Below, in pieces: positions 1 to 7,880 of a DNA stretch of 64,000 nucleotides. Source of the DNA: Haladaptatus paucihalophilus DX253 (GTDB lineage Archaea; Halobacteriota; Halobacteria; Halobacteriales; Haladaptataceae); assembly GCF_000376445.1 (NCBI RefSeq), contig NZ_AQXI01000001.1:218962-282961 (forward strand), in the 5' to 3' direction. A model generated the notes under the pieces. It was given only the letters and a program-made list of their open reading frames with translations, was not told the DNA's origin and did not search any database. Position 1 is the first letter of the stretch. Each line of letters begins with the position of its first letter. Position numbers and translations under genes: made by a program.

Positions 1-2
1 CC

Positions 3-620
3 AGCCGCGAAACCATCGAGTCGAACCTGCAACTCGAACACCACACGCAGTTCGATACGGCGGGCGTCGCGGTCGATGGACAGGAGTTCGAGGCGTTCCT
101 TCACGACTCGATGGAGTACAAGTTCGTCTCGTGGCTCGTCGTCGACCTCCTGTACGAGATTCTGGAGACGGGACACCAGCGCGGGTTGAAGGACCTGTTC
201 GAAGCGATTCAGAAGATAGACCGCGTCGAACTACACGGAGCACTGGTCACCGAAGACGAGGAGGGTGGGGAGACGGAATTCCCCTTCGACGTCATTCTCC
301 GCGACAGGATGGGCAACCCGCTCGTCGTGGCCAACATCAACGACTCGCGCGACCCCGCGACCGGCGAGATGATGGGGTCGCTGGTGGACGCGGCCAGCAG
401 CGTTTCCAGCGCGAGCGACGAACTCAGCGCGGCCTTCCAGGTCACGAAGAGCTTCTTCGAACCGGCCGCGTTGGAGACGACCGAGGATGCGACCAGCGGT
501 GGACTGTTAACGCGGGAAAAAAGAGAGAGTTTCGTCAAGCTATCCCGAAAACGAGGATATCATCTGTGTCTGGTGGAATCACGAAACGGTGAATTCCACG
601 TTACGGTTCCGGAACTCTAG
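3..620 (+). CDS. Conserved haloarchaeal protein of unknown function (5' end missing)
   Basis: The frame is open to the left edge, so only the last 205 residues are visible and the true start lies outside. An internal ATG at 111 is not a likely start because acidic, haloarchaeal-looking coding sequence continues upstream of it. I do not recognise the family with confidence. The visible part has a mixed alpha/beta middle (around FDVILRDRMGNPLVVANI), a Ser/Ala-rich helix, and a conserved-looking C-terminus (TREKRESFVKLSRKRG, ending HVTVPEL). No membrane segment is seen. The stop codon overlaps the stop of the convergent regulator gene, so the two transcripts converge. Confidence 0.75.
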   Translation, partial: SRETIESNLQLEHHTQFDTAGVAVDGQEFEAFLHDSMEYKFVSWLVVDLLYEILETGHQRGLKDLFEAIQKIDRVELHGALVTEDEEGGETEFPFDVILRDRMGNPLVVANINDSRDPATGEMMGSLVDAASSVSSASDELSAAFQVTKSFFEPAALETTEDATSGGLLTREKRESFVKLSRKRGYHLCLVESRNGEFHVTVPEL

Positions 621-922
621 TTTTCGGCTTCGGCTTTCTCGCCGATCTTCATCGAGTCGAGTTTGTTCGTAATCTCGGAGAGTTTCTCATCGAGTTCGGA
701 AACGAACTCCTCGGTACGGTCGGTCGTGATCGCACCTTGGTTGGAGGGCGAGATGAGGTTTTCCTCTTCGAGAACTCGCAGCGAGTAGCGAACCTTGTGA
801 TGGGGGTATCCCGTCTCGTTCGACATCTTCACGATGCCGATAGGTTCGTTCTCAATGACCATTTTCAGGACCTGCAAGTGGCGTTCCAGCATATCGACTT
901 CCTTCTCCAGTCGATCTATCAT
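617..922 (-). CDS. Small winged-helix DNA-binding protein
   Basis: 101 residues. An N-terminal coiled-coil-like helix (MIDRLEKEVDMLERHLQVLK) leads into a winged-helix fold at about residues 22-70, with IGIVKMSNETGYPHHKVRYS as the likely helix-turn-helix and EEENLISPSNQGAITTD as the wing. A charged C-terminal helix (EFVSELDEKLSEITNKL) may mediate dimer formation. This is a common haloarchaeal predicted transcriptional regulator; its targets are unknown. A TATA-like CTTTAAAA element lies about 30 bases before the ATG, consistent with a short leader. The gene is divergent from purA across a 233-bp gap, so it might regulate itself or purA (inference only). Confidence 0.85.
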   Translation of the reverse strand: MIDRLEKEVDMLERHLQVLKMVIENEPIGIVKMSNETGYPHHKVRYSLRVLEEENLISPSNQGAITTDRTEEFVSELDEKLSEITNKLDSMKIGEKAEAEN

Positions 923-950
923 GGCATGTGTTAACTTGTCTTAGAGCCTT

Positions 951-958
951 TTAAAGGT
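951..958 (-). promoter_or_regulatory. TATA-like box of the winged-helix gene
   Basis: CTTTAAAA read on the minus strand lies about 30 bases upstream of the ATG at 922. This is the usual spacing for a leaderless or short-leader haloarchaeal transcript. Confidence 0.45.
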
Positions 959-1155
959 TATTGTCCGCATCGCAAGCAGAAACGTAGAACGAATCTTTCT
1001 CTTGAGACGAGTTAACACTTCCGAATCGTCCGTCAGAATGTCGTCGAAATTGCTAGAATCGGCGCTCAGTCGCCACCGAAATGCACACGTTCGTGCATCA
1101 TCTTGCTTCGAAGACCGTAATCGGTTTACGAGGTGCGGGAGAAATCACCTCCGGT

Positions 1156-2571
1156 ATGACCGTAACCATCGTCGGTTCGCAACTCGGCGACGAAGGCAAA
1201 GGCCGCGTCGTAGACCTCTACGGCGCGTCCGCTGACGTTGTTGCTCGCTATCAGGGCGGCGACAACGCAGGCCACACCGTCGTCGAGGGTGGCAACGAAT
1301 ACAAGCTCTCCCTCGTTCCCAGCGGCGTCGTCCGCGGAAAGGTCGGCGTCCTCGGGAACGGCTGTGTCGTGAACCCGGACACGCTGTTCGACGAGATAGA
1401 CACGCTCCGCGAGCGGGGACTCGACCCCGACGTTCGACTCGCGCGCCGCGCGCACGTCATCCTCCCGTACCACCGCGTCCTCGACGGTATCGAGGAAGAC
1501 GTGAAAAGCGATTCGGACCGCAAGGTGGGAACCACGGGTCGGGGTATCGGCCCGACCTACGAGGATAAAGCCGGTCGACGCGGCATCCGCGTCGGCGACC
1601 TACTCGATTCCGAACTCCTCCGCGAGAAGCTCGAATACGTCGTCCCTCAAAAGCGAGCACTCGCCGAGAAGGTATACGGCGTCTCCATGAGCGAAGCGAT
1701 TGGAGGCTCGTCGGACGAATCCGACGGCGTCGAAACCGGCGAAGCGTTCGACGTCGATGCGCTCCACGAACAGTACGAGCGCTACGGCGAGCGCCTGAAA
1801 GAGGAGAACATGACCGTCGAAGCCGGGGAGTTCCTCTCATCCCGCCTCGACGCCGGCGACGAAGTCATCTTCGAGGGCGCACAGGGTACCCTCATCGACA
1901 TCGACCACGGTAACTACCCGTACGTCACCTCCTCGAATCCGACCGCGGGCGGGGCCGCCACGGGAACGGGTCTCAGCCCCGGCGTCATCGGCGACGGCGA
2001 CATCATCGGCATCGTGAAAGCCTACCTCACGCGCGTCGGGAGCGGCCCGCTTCCGACCGAACTCGGCGGCGTCGTCGGTGACACGCCCGACTACGACGAA
2101 CAAGGGGCGGGCGAAAACGAGGACCTCGCCAAGTACATCCGCGAGGAAGGTGGCGAGTACGGTACCGTCACCGGCCGACCGCGCCGGGTCGCGTGGCTCG
2201 ACATGCCCATGCTCCGACACGCCGCCCGCGCGAGCGGCTTCACCGGTCTCGCCGTCAATCACATCGACGTGCTGGCGGGCCTCGACGAGGTGAAAGTCGG
2301 ATACAGCTACGATGTCGATGGCGAGGAAATCTTCACCATTCCTGCCACAACCGAGCGCTGGGGTCGCTGTGAGCCGAACTTCCGTTCCTTCGACGGCTGG
2401 CCGGAAGTGGACTGGAGCGAGGTCGCTGACGAGGGCTACGACGCGATTCCGGAGAACGCGCGAACCTACCTCGAATACATCAGCGACGAACTCGATGCGC
2501 CCATCTACGCCGTCGGTATCGGCCCGAGCAGGGAGGATACCGTCGTGCTCGAACACCCGTTCGAGAACTGA
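1156..2571 (+). CDS. purA: Adenylosuccinate synthetase
   Basis: 471 residues. The enzyme joins IMP and aspartate using GTP to form adenylosuccinate, the first committed step from IMP to AMP, in the cytoplasm. The phosphate-binding loop GSQLGDEGKG sits at residues 7-16, with the expected catalytic Asp12, and NAGHT contains His40. The GTTGRGIGPTYEDK segment follows, and late in the protein come the GTVTGRPRR and RWGRCEP motifs. It is longer than the roughly 430 residues of bacterial enzymes, partly because of an acidic insertion near residues 176-200 (GGSSDESDG). The ATG at 1156 was preferred to the one at 1081 because family homology begins at MTVTIVGSQLG; the 25 upstream residues look non-coding. 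Confidence 0.97.
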   Translation: MTVTIVGSQLGDEGKGRVVDLYGASADVVARYQGGDNAGHTVVEGGNEYKLSLVPSGVVRGKVGVLGNGCVVNPDTLFDEIDTLRERGLDPDVRLARRAHVILPYHRVLDGIEEDVKSDSDRKVGTTGRGIGPTYEDKAGRRGIRVGDLLDSELLREKLEYVVPQKRALAEKVYGVSMSEAIGGSSDESDGVETGEAFDVDALHEQYERYGERLKEENMTVEAGEFLSSRLDAGDEVIFEGAQGTLIDIDHGNYPYVTSSNPTAGGAATGTGLSPGVIGDGDIIGIVKAYLTRVGSGPLPTELGGVVGDTPDYDEQGAGENEDLAKYIREEGGEYGTVTGRPRRVAWLDMPMLRHAARASGFTGLAVNHIDVLAGLDEVKVGYSYDVDGEEIFTIPATTERWGRCEPNFRSFDGWPEVDWSEVADEGYDAIPENARTYLEYISDELDAPIYAVGIGPSREDTVVLEHPFEN

Positions 2572-3141
2572 TCGACGCCTCTCTCCGTTTCCCGCTGTAT
2601 CCGGTACAGTTACCGTTCGCTCGGAGCTCTCGCTACTCTATTTTCATTTTGGTGTCGCTGTCAAAAAATCCCCAAATAATCGTATCAACGGTACCCTGTT
2701 AGCAGCCGAGGTAGTCACACCAGATCTGAAGACCAAATCCAAACATCATTTCTCACCTCCATCAACACAATTCTATAATATAGTATTAAAAATTTCTATT
2801 ATTTACTATTATATAGTATTAAATATTATATGTTGTTGGTTATTTTAAAGAGCGAAGTACTCGGCCGAGAGATAGTATCAACGTCGTTCGGATATCGACC
2901 GGTCACGCCGTTTGGAGTACGGTGCGACGTTCCTTCACGGTTCTGCAGTTCAGATACCCGTCTCCATGGATTCGAGGACGGTTCGGGGACGCGTCCTTCA
3001 CGCGTCGAGAGAAACGACGACCATATGACGATAGTCTATCAGTATTGCCGTCGGTCGTCGAACGAATGTGGTACCGCGAGTCGCTACCATCGAACCGCAC
3101 AACCCGTCACGCTTTTTGCCTCCCCCTTCGTGGACTCGGGC
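2572..3141. other. Intergenic region with an AT-rich island
   Basis: 570 bases without a convincing gene. From about 2641 to 2860 the sequence is unusually AT-rich for this genome. It includes a 13-base direct repeat, ATATAGTATTAAA, at 2778-2790 and 2811-2823, exactly 33 bases apart. Several TATA-like words occur, but none has good spacing to the next start codon at 3142. Short reading frames across 2830-3140 on both strands lack haloarchaeal protein composition, so I do not call them. Confidence 0.6.
2778..2823. repeat. 13-bp direct repeat inside AT-rich island
   Basis: ATATAGTATTAAA occurs at 2778-2790 and again at 2811-2823, about three helical turns apart, so the two copies would lie on the same face of the DNA. 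It could be a regulator-binding or promoter element; nothing more can be said from sequence. Confidence 0.5.
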
Positions 3142-3327
3142 ATGAAGAAATCCCTGATGGATATCATCTGCTGTCCACTGGACAAACAGGAACTCGAACT
3201 CGACGCACGACAGGAAGAGGACGAGGAAGTCATCTTCGGGACGCTCACCTGCACCGAGTGCGGCGAGGAGTACCCCATCGAGGACGGCATCCCGAACCTC
3301 CTGCCGCCCGACATGCGAGAGGCCTGA
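3142..3327 (+). CDS. Trm112-family zinc-ribbon methyltransferase activator
   Basis: 61 residues. The layout is that of Trm112: MDIICCPLDKQELEL at the start, CTECGEEYPIEDGIPNLLP at the end, with Cys10/Cys11 and the CxxC pair around residue 39 as likely zinc ligands. Trm112 proteins bind and activate SAM-dependent methyltransferases that act on tRNA, rRNA and release factors. The ATG at 3142 follows a long intergenic region; the upstream in-frame sequence from 2830 is not protein-like. Two class I methyltransferases at 55880 and 57019 are possible partners, but they are not linked to it. Confidence 0.9.
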   Translation: MKKSLMDIICCPLDKQELELDARQEEDEEVIFGTLTCTECGEEYPIEDGIPNLLPPDMREA

Positions 3328-3376
3328 ATCTTTTAATAGTTGAGTATTTTACTCTAACCCAAGAGGGAGGTGCACT

Positions 3377-3928
3377 GTGTCCGAAACGTTGTTAACACAC
3401 ATCAACCGCGACGGACTTCACCACATCGACGTAGCACCGTCGTTCGAAACCGACGACTCGTTCAGCGTTTCGCTCGCAAACCACGGTGCGCCGATTCACG
3501 TGCACCTCCATTTGGACGACGAGCTCTCCGACGTGGCATCCCTGTCCGCGACGAATCACTACATCGAGGCCAACTCGACGGAGGCAGTGCCGATTACGGT
3601 TCACGACGGTCCCGCCCGCGGAAAGCTGAAAGTCGTGACCGGATACGGGGCCGAAACGGCCTACGTGGACGTCGATATTGCCGAAATAGACCCGGAGAAA
3701 GACTCGATACCGGTGGACGAGTCCCTCTCGAAACCCCGACAGAAACCGATTCAATCGGATACCGATGCGTCGGAGCTGGCGCGAAACATCCCGCTCGTCG
3801 TCCTCGGCATTATGGCGCTGGTGCTCGTTCTCGGCGTCGGCGTCCTCGTCGATTGGGTCCTCGCGCTGTTCGGCGCGATTACGGTGCTGGTCGGTATCGG
3901 CGTCGCGGGGTACTTCCTCGTCCGGTAA
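3377..3928 (+). CDS. Conserved haloarchaeal protein with two C-terminal membrane segments
   Basis: 183 residues with a GTG start at 3377, chosen because a purine-rich AGAGGGAGG ribosome-binding site lies 5-15 bases before it and protein-like sequence begins there. Residues 1-110 are a beta-rich, acidic soluble domain. About 30 Pro/Ser/Asp-rich linker residues follow, then two hydrophobic helices at about 137-180 (NIPLVVLGIMALVLVLGVGV and the stretch after it). The likely form is a membrane-anchored protein with a soluble N-terminal beta domain. I do not recognise a biochemical function. It lies upstream of an unknown gene and cysS on the same strand. Confidence 0.82.
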   Translation: MSETLLTHINRDGLHHIDVAPSFETDDSFSVSLANHGAPIHVHLHLDDELSDVASLSATNHYIEANSTEAVPITVHDGPARGKLKVVTGYGAETAYVDVDIAEIDPEKDSIPVDESLSKPRQKPIQSDTDASELARNIPLVVLGIMALVLVLGVGVLVDWVLALFGAITVLVGIGVAGYFLVR

Positions 3929-3967
3929 TCGTATTCCTTTTTCCCGCACTCCTCGTGCTGGTCGGTA

Positions 3968-4471
3968 ATGTCACTCGCAGAAGCCACCCGAAACGCGGTT
4001 CGGCGACGGCCGTTCCTCCTCGAAGCGCTCCGTGCGGACGTGGTGAACTACACCGCCGCCGCGCGGTTCCTCGCGGACGAAATAGACGTCGGCGACGACA
4101 CCGACGCGGTTTCGACGGCGCTCTCGCGGTTCGCCGATGAACTGCCGACGTACGAAATCGACTCCCGGGACGCCCGCGTCACCATGCGGAGCGGCCTGGG
4201 TCGAGCGGACGACCCCGCCGATTCGCTCCTCGTCGTCGGCGACGCGGGGTTCACCCCCGATTCGGGGTCGTTGACCGGCGTCATCGCCGCCGGTGACGTG
4301 GACTGCGTGGCGTTTTCCGCCGTCCTCTCCCGACTCGTGGCGGAGGACGTCGATGTCGTCGCGGCCGGGGTCGCGGAGTCGCTGGTCGTCGTCGTCGAGC
4401 GCCGCGACGGCGCGAACGCGGTCCGATTCGTCGAGGATGCGTTGGACGCCGTTCCCGAACGGGGCGATTGA
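3968..4471 (+). CDS. Conserved haloarchaeal protein, helix-turn-helix-like N-terminus, function unknown
   Basis: 167 residues. The N-terminal 60 residues (EATRNAVRRRPFLLEALRAD followed by AARFLADEI) look like a helical, possibly DNA- or effector-binding domain. The second half has alternating short strands and helices (SLLVVGDAGF, LTGVIAAGDVDCVAFSAVLS, DVDVVAAGVAESLVVVV) and could be an ACT-like ligand domain; this is inference. No enzyme motif is visible. It ends 55 bases before cysS on the same strand. Confidence 0.82.
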   Translation: MSLAEATRNAVRRRPFLLEALRADVVNYTAAARFLADEIDVGDDTDAVSTALSRFADELPTYEIDSRDARVTMRSGLGRADDPADSLLVVGDAGFTPDSGSLTGVIAAGDVDCVAFSAVLSRLVAEDVDVVAAGVAESLVVVVERRDGANAVRFVEDALDAVPERGD

Positions 4472-4526
4472 GGCGGTTGGTGTCGCTTCCGACGATTTAA
4501 AACGGTTGCTGGCACTACCGTTCCCT

Positions 4527-6014
4527 ATGACACTCTTCGTAACGAACACGCTCACGGGCGAGCGGGAGCCGTTCGAACCCGGCGACCCCGATTCCGTCCT
4601 CCTCTACTACTGCGGGTTGACCGTCTCGGACTTCGCGCACCTCGGCCACGCGCGCGGGTGGATTCACACCGACGTGATGCACCGATGGCTCGAACACCTC
4701 GGCTACGACGTCCACCACGTCGAGAACTTCACCGACGTGAACGAGAAAATCACGGCGCGCGTTGGCGAGGACGACCTCGGCGACGACGAGGCCGACGTCG
4801 CACGGACCTTCATCACGCAAGTCATCCGCGACATGCGCGACCTGAACCTGAAACGAGCCGACGTGTATCCACGCGTCAGCGAGCATCTCCCCGAAATCAC
4901 CGATCTCATCGAGACGTTGGTGGAGAAGGGCTACGCCTACGAATCCAACGGCTCGGTGTACTTCGACGTCACGACCTTCGAGGACTACGGCAAACTCTCG
5001 AACCAGAGGGTCGAGGAGATGGAGGCGCAGGGAGAGGGCGACGAACGCGGAGAGAAGCGTCATCCCGGCGACTTCGCCCTGTGGAAGGCCGACGGCGTGA
5101 GCGAGGGTGCCGTCGAGGAACACCGCGACCCCGACACGGAGTACGCGGTGTCCCATCCGTCCGGTCAGACGTGGGACTCCCCGTGGGGAGAGGGACGTCC
5201 CGGCTGGCACATCGAGTGTTCGGCGATGAGCATGGAACACCTCGGCGAGACCATCGACATCCACGTCGGCGGACAGGACCTCGTGTTCCCGCACCACGAA
5301 AACGAAATCGCCCAGAGCGAGGCCGCGACCGGCCACCAGTTCGCCCGCTACTGGCTCCACGTCCGCCTGCTCGAAACCGAGGGCGAGAAGATGAGTTCGA
5401 GTTTGGGCAACTACTCCACCGTTCGCGGCGCGATTTCGGAGATCGGCGCGAACGCCGTCAGGATGTTCCTCCTCTCTACGTCCTACGCCAACCGCCAGAC
5501 GTTCAGCGACGAAACGTTGAACGAGGCCGTCGAACGCTGGGACCGACTCTCGGACGGCTACGACCGCGCCGTCGAAGCCCTCGACGGCCCGGACGCGCGA
5601 ACCAAGGTCGAGGACGACGAGTTGCGCCAAGCCGTCACCGAGACGCGCGAGGAGTTCGCGGACGCGATGAACGACGACTTCAACACCCGCCGCGCGCTCG
5701 CCGCCCTGCTCGACCTCGTGACGGCGGTCAACCGCCACGCGGATGCGCACGAGGAGTACGACTACGACGGCCTCAAATCGGCCGTCGAGACGTTCGAGGA
5801 ACTCGGCGGCGACGTGCTGGGCTTCTCGCTCGGCGGAGAGGCGGGCGGCGACGTTCGACTCGCCGAAGACCTCGTGGAACTCGTCCTCGACCTCCGCGAG
5901 GGCGAGCGGGACGCCGGGAACTACGACCGCGCCGACGCGCTCCGCGACGACTTACAGGCGCTCGGCGTCGATGTTCAGGATTCCGACTCCGGCCCTTCGT
6001 TCAAGCTCCCGTAG
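4527..6014 (+). CDS. cysS: Cysteinyl-tRNA synthetase
   Basis: 495 residues. A class I aminoacyl-tRNA synthetase that charges tRNA-Cys. Zinc-site Cys29 is in YYCGLTV, the HIGH-type motif is HLGH at residues 38-41, WHIECSAM (about 225-232) and HHENEIAQ (about 256-263) supply the remaining zinc ligands, and KMSSS near 287 is the KMSKS loop. The C-terminal DALR-type helical region contains [18 protein letters not shown]. The ATG at 4527 gives a normal N-terminus ([16 protein letters not shown]); the longer frame from 4293 overlaps the upstream gene and is not homologous. Length matches the family. Confidence 0.97.
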   Translation: MTLFVTNTLTGEREPFEPGDPDSVLLYYCGLTVSDFAHLGHARGWIHTDVMHRWLEHLGYDVHHVENFTDVNEKITARVGEDDLGDDEADVARTFITQVIRDMRDLNLKRADVYPRVSEHLPEITDLIETLVEKGYAYESNGSVYFDVTTFEDYGKLSNQRVEEMEAQGEGDERGEKRHPGDFALWKADGVSEGAVEEHRDPDTEYAVSHPSGQTWDSPWGEGRPGWHIECSAMSMEHLGETIDIHVGGQDLVFPHHENEIAQSEAATGHQFARYWLHVRLLETEGEKMSSSLGNYSTVRGAISEIGANAVRMFLLSTSYANRQTFSDETLNEAVERWDRLSDGYDRAVEALDGPDARTKVEDDELRQAVTETREEFADAMNDDFNTRRALAALLDLVTAVNRHADAHEEYDYDGLKSAVETFEELGGDVLGFSLGGEAGGDVRLAEDLVELVLDLREGERDAGNYDRADALRDDLQALGVDVQDSDSGPSFKLP

Positions 6015-6055
6015 CCGTCGGACTTATACTGGGGGGTTGAGTATCGGGGATAGAC

Positions 6056-6691
6056 ATGAACCGGAAACTGATTGCAGGCGCGTTACTGGCGACGCTCGTC
6101 CTCACGAGCGGTTGTCTCGGGTTTATCCTCGGCGACACCCTCGAAGTCAGCGCCACGAAGGCGACCGTCGGCGACAACGCGCTGTCGCAAACGGGCTACG
6201 AGAAAGCGAAGGTCGAATCCCTCGAAGCGAAACGGACGTTCGAAGCGGCGGGCCAGAGCCGCGAGGTGAAGGTGACGAACTGGGTCGCACAGTACGAAAA
6301 GACCGTCGGCATCGATGGCATCGCGGAAGGAACGGCGGCGACCTTCGTCGTCGTCAGCAGTCCCGACGTAAAGATAGCGTCCAAATCGTTCAACCCGCTG
6401 TCGAAGTTCGACAACCGGGACCTCGTGGAGAAGTTCGTATCTGGATACGGAAACATCCACGACATCCGAACCGTCGGGTCGGAGAACGTGACGGTCCTGG
6501 GGACGAACACGAAGGTCTCCGAATTCACCGCAACCGCCAGCTCGCACGGCGCGAACGTGGACGTAACGATTCAGGCGACGAAGTTCAAACACGACGGCGA
6601 TTACATCGTCGTGCTCGCGGTGTATCCGAAGCGGCTCGACGAATCCGATAGCGTCTCCAGCCTGCTCTCCGGTATCCAACACGGCGGCTAA
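6056..6691 (+). CDS. Lipoprotein of a haloarchaeal secreted family (DUF6517-like)
   Basis: 211 residues. The N-terminus has a positive charge, a hydrophobic core and a lipobox, LTSGC, with Cys20 as the predicted lipid-attachment site. The mature part is beta-rich and resembles the haloarchaeal DUF6517 lipoproteins (recognition by pattern, not by search). The RR twin-arginine signal is absent, so Sec export is more likely than Tat. No catalytic motif is seen. It is preceded by a 41-base gap after cysS and followed by a T6 tract. Confidence 0.8.
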   Translation: MNRKLIAGALLATLVLTSGCLGFILGDTLEVSATKATVGDNALSQTGYEKAKVESLEAKRTFEAAGQSREVKVTNWVAQYEKTVGIDGIAEGTAATFVVVSSPDVKIASKSFNPLSKFDNRDLVEKFVSGYGNIHDIRTVGSENVTVLGTNTKVSEFTATASSHGANVDVTIQATKFKHDGDYIVVLAVYPKRLDESDSVSSLLSGIQHGG

Positions 6692-6701
6692 TCGGGCAAC
6701 G

Positions 6702-6707
6702 TTTTTT
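6702..6707 (+). terminator. Oligo-T tract after the lipoprotein gene
   Basis: TTTTTT lies 11-16 bases past the stop at 6691. Archaeal RNA polymerase terminates at such T-runs without needing a hairpin. Confidence 0.4.
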
Positions 6708-6731
6708 CTCCCTTCTGTCGGTACGGACGGT

Positions 6732-6902
6732 ATGAACCGAACTCTCGTTTCGGGACTTGGCCTCACCGTCCTCGGAGTGGTGGGGTATCTGATAGGTCTC
6801 TCCGCGCCGTATCCGGGGCGCGCGTTCTCTATCACGGGAATCATGGTCGGCATCACGCTCGCCGCGATCGCCAACGCGGCCGAACCGGAGGACGTCCAAT
6901 GA
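6732..6902 (+). CDS. 56-residue membrane protein translationally coupled to corA
   Basis: Translating from the ATG at 6732 gives MNRTLVSGLGLTVLGVVGYL and 36 further residues ending NAAEPEDVQ. Two hydrophobic segments (about residues 5-24 and 31-50) are separated by a SAPYPGRAFS turn. The stop shares ATGA with the corA start at 6899, which is strong evidence of a real, co-translated gene. The function is unknown; a role with the CorA transporter is inference from coupling only. Confidence 0.8.
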   Translation: MNRTLVSGLGLTVLGVVGYLIGLSAPYPGRAFSITGIMVGITLAAIANAAEPEDVQ

Positions 6903-7879
6903 CCGTCGAATCGCTCCGGTTCGCCGACGGCGAAGTCGAGACGGTCGAGGACTTCCAATCCGCGCGCGTCGAATCCGGTACCGTCTGGGTGCGGGCGAGC
7001 GACGCCACGCCCCTCGAACTCGAACGCGTCGCGGAAGCGTTCGACATCCACCACCTCTCCGTCGAGGACATCAGAAACGAGATTCGACCGAAGACGGAGG
7101 AGTTCGCGGGCTACACGTTCGTCCTGCTCAAGACGGTCGAGCTCGCCCGCGGCGAAACCACCTTCGAGGAGGAAACCCGCGTCAAACCGGTGGGCGTGTT
7201 CGTCGGCGAGGACTGGCTCGTCACCCTCTCGGAGTACGACATCGACGCCGTTTCGCGCATCTGGCGGGCCGCGCTCGACGGCGACCGGCGAATCGTCGGC
7301 CGCGGGCCGGACTTCACGGCGTACCGCGTCTGTGACGGCATCGTGGACGGCTACTTCGCGGCGCTCGACCAGATAGAGGAACAGATAGAGGCCGTCGAGG
7401 AGGCCGTCATCAGCGACACGAGCATCGAGACGCTGGAGTCGATAAACGGCGTCCGGCGGGAACTGCTCGCGTTCCGAAAACTCGCGTGGCCGACCCGCGA
7501 GGCGGTGGGTTACCTCGCCCGCGGCGACCCCGAGGAGGTGCGCCCGGAGACGGAGAAGTACTTCCGCGACGTGTACGACCACCTCGTCCAACTCGTGGAC
7601 TTGACCGAAACGTACCGCGATTTGGCGGGCGGCGCGCGCGACATCTACCTCAACATGCTCTCGGTCTCGACCAACGAGGTGATGAAGAAGCTGACCGTCG
7701 TCGCCACCATCGTCCTCCCGCTGACGCTCGTGGTCGGCGTTTACGGCATGAACTTCCAAGACGGTCCGTTCAACATGCCGGAACTGGGCTGGACCTACGG
7801 GTATCCGGCGGTGATGCTCGGCATGTTCCTCATGAGCGCGATTCTGGTCGTCTACTTCCGAAGAGCGGGGTGGTTGTGA
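6899..7879 (+). CDS. corA: CorA-family magnesium/cobalt transporter
   Basis: 326 residues. CorA forms a homopentameric inner-membrane channel for divalent cations, mainly Mg2+. A large N-terminal cytoplasmic alpha/beta domain carries the long stalk helix around residues 150-260. The diagnostic GMN motif (YGMNF, residues 282-286) ends the first membrane helix (about 262-281), and a second helix at about 302-321 ends with RRAGWL. The start overlaps the stop of the 56-residue membrane protein. The length is normal for the family. Confidence 0.95.
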   Translation: MTVESLRFADGEVETVEDFQSARVESGTVWVRASDATPLELERVAEAFDIHHLSVEDIRNEIRPKTEEFAGYTFVLLKTVELARGETTFEEETRVKPVGVFVGEDWLVTLSEYDIDAVSRIWRAALDGDRRIVGRGPDFTAYRVCDGIVDGYFAALDQIEEQIEAVEEAVISDTSIETLESINGVRRELLAFRKLAWPTREAVGYLARGDPEEVRPETEKYFRDVYDHLVQLVDLTETYRDLAGGARDIYLNMLSVSTNEVMKKLTVVATIVLPLTLVVGVYGMNFQDGPFNMPELGWTYGYPAVMLGMFLMSAILVVYFRRAGWL

Positions 7880-7880
7880 G

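Noticed and set aside
2903-3100. 65-codon minus-strand frame in the purA-Trm112 gap
   Set aside because: Composition is basic and unlike other proteins of the window, and no promoter or ribosome-binding site is seen.
2830-3327. Long form of the Trm112-like protein starting at 2830
   Set aside because: The first 104 residues have no acidic bias or homology and cross the AT-rich intergenic region; the family length is about 60 residues from the ATG at 3142.
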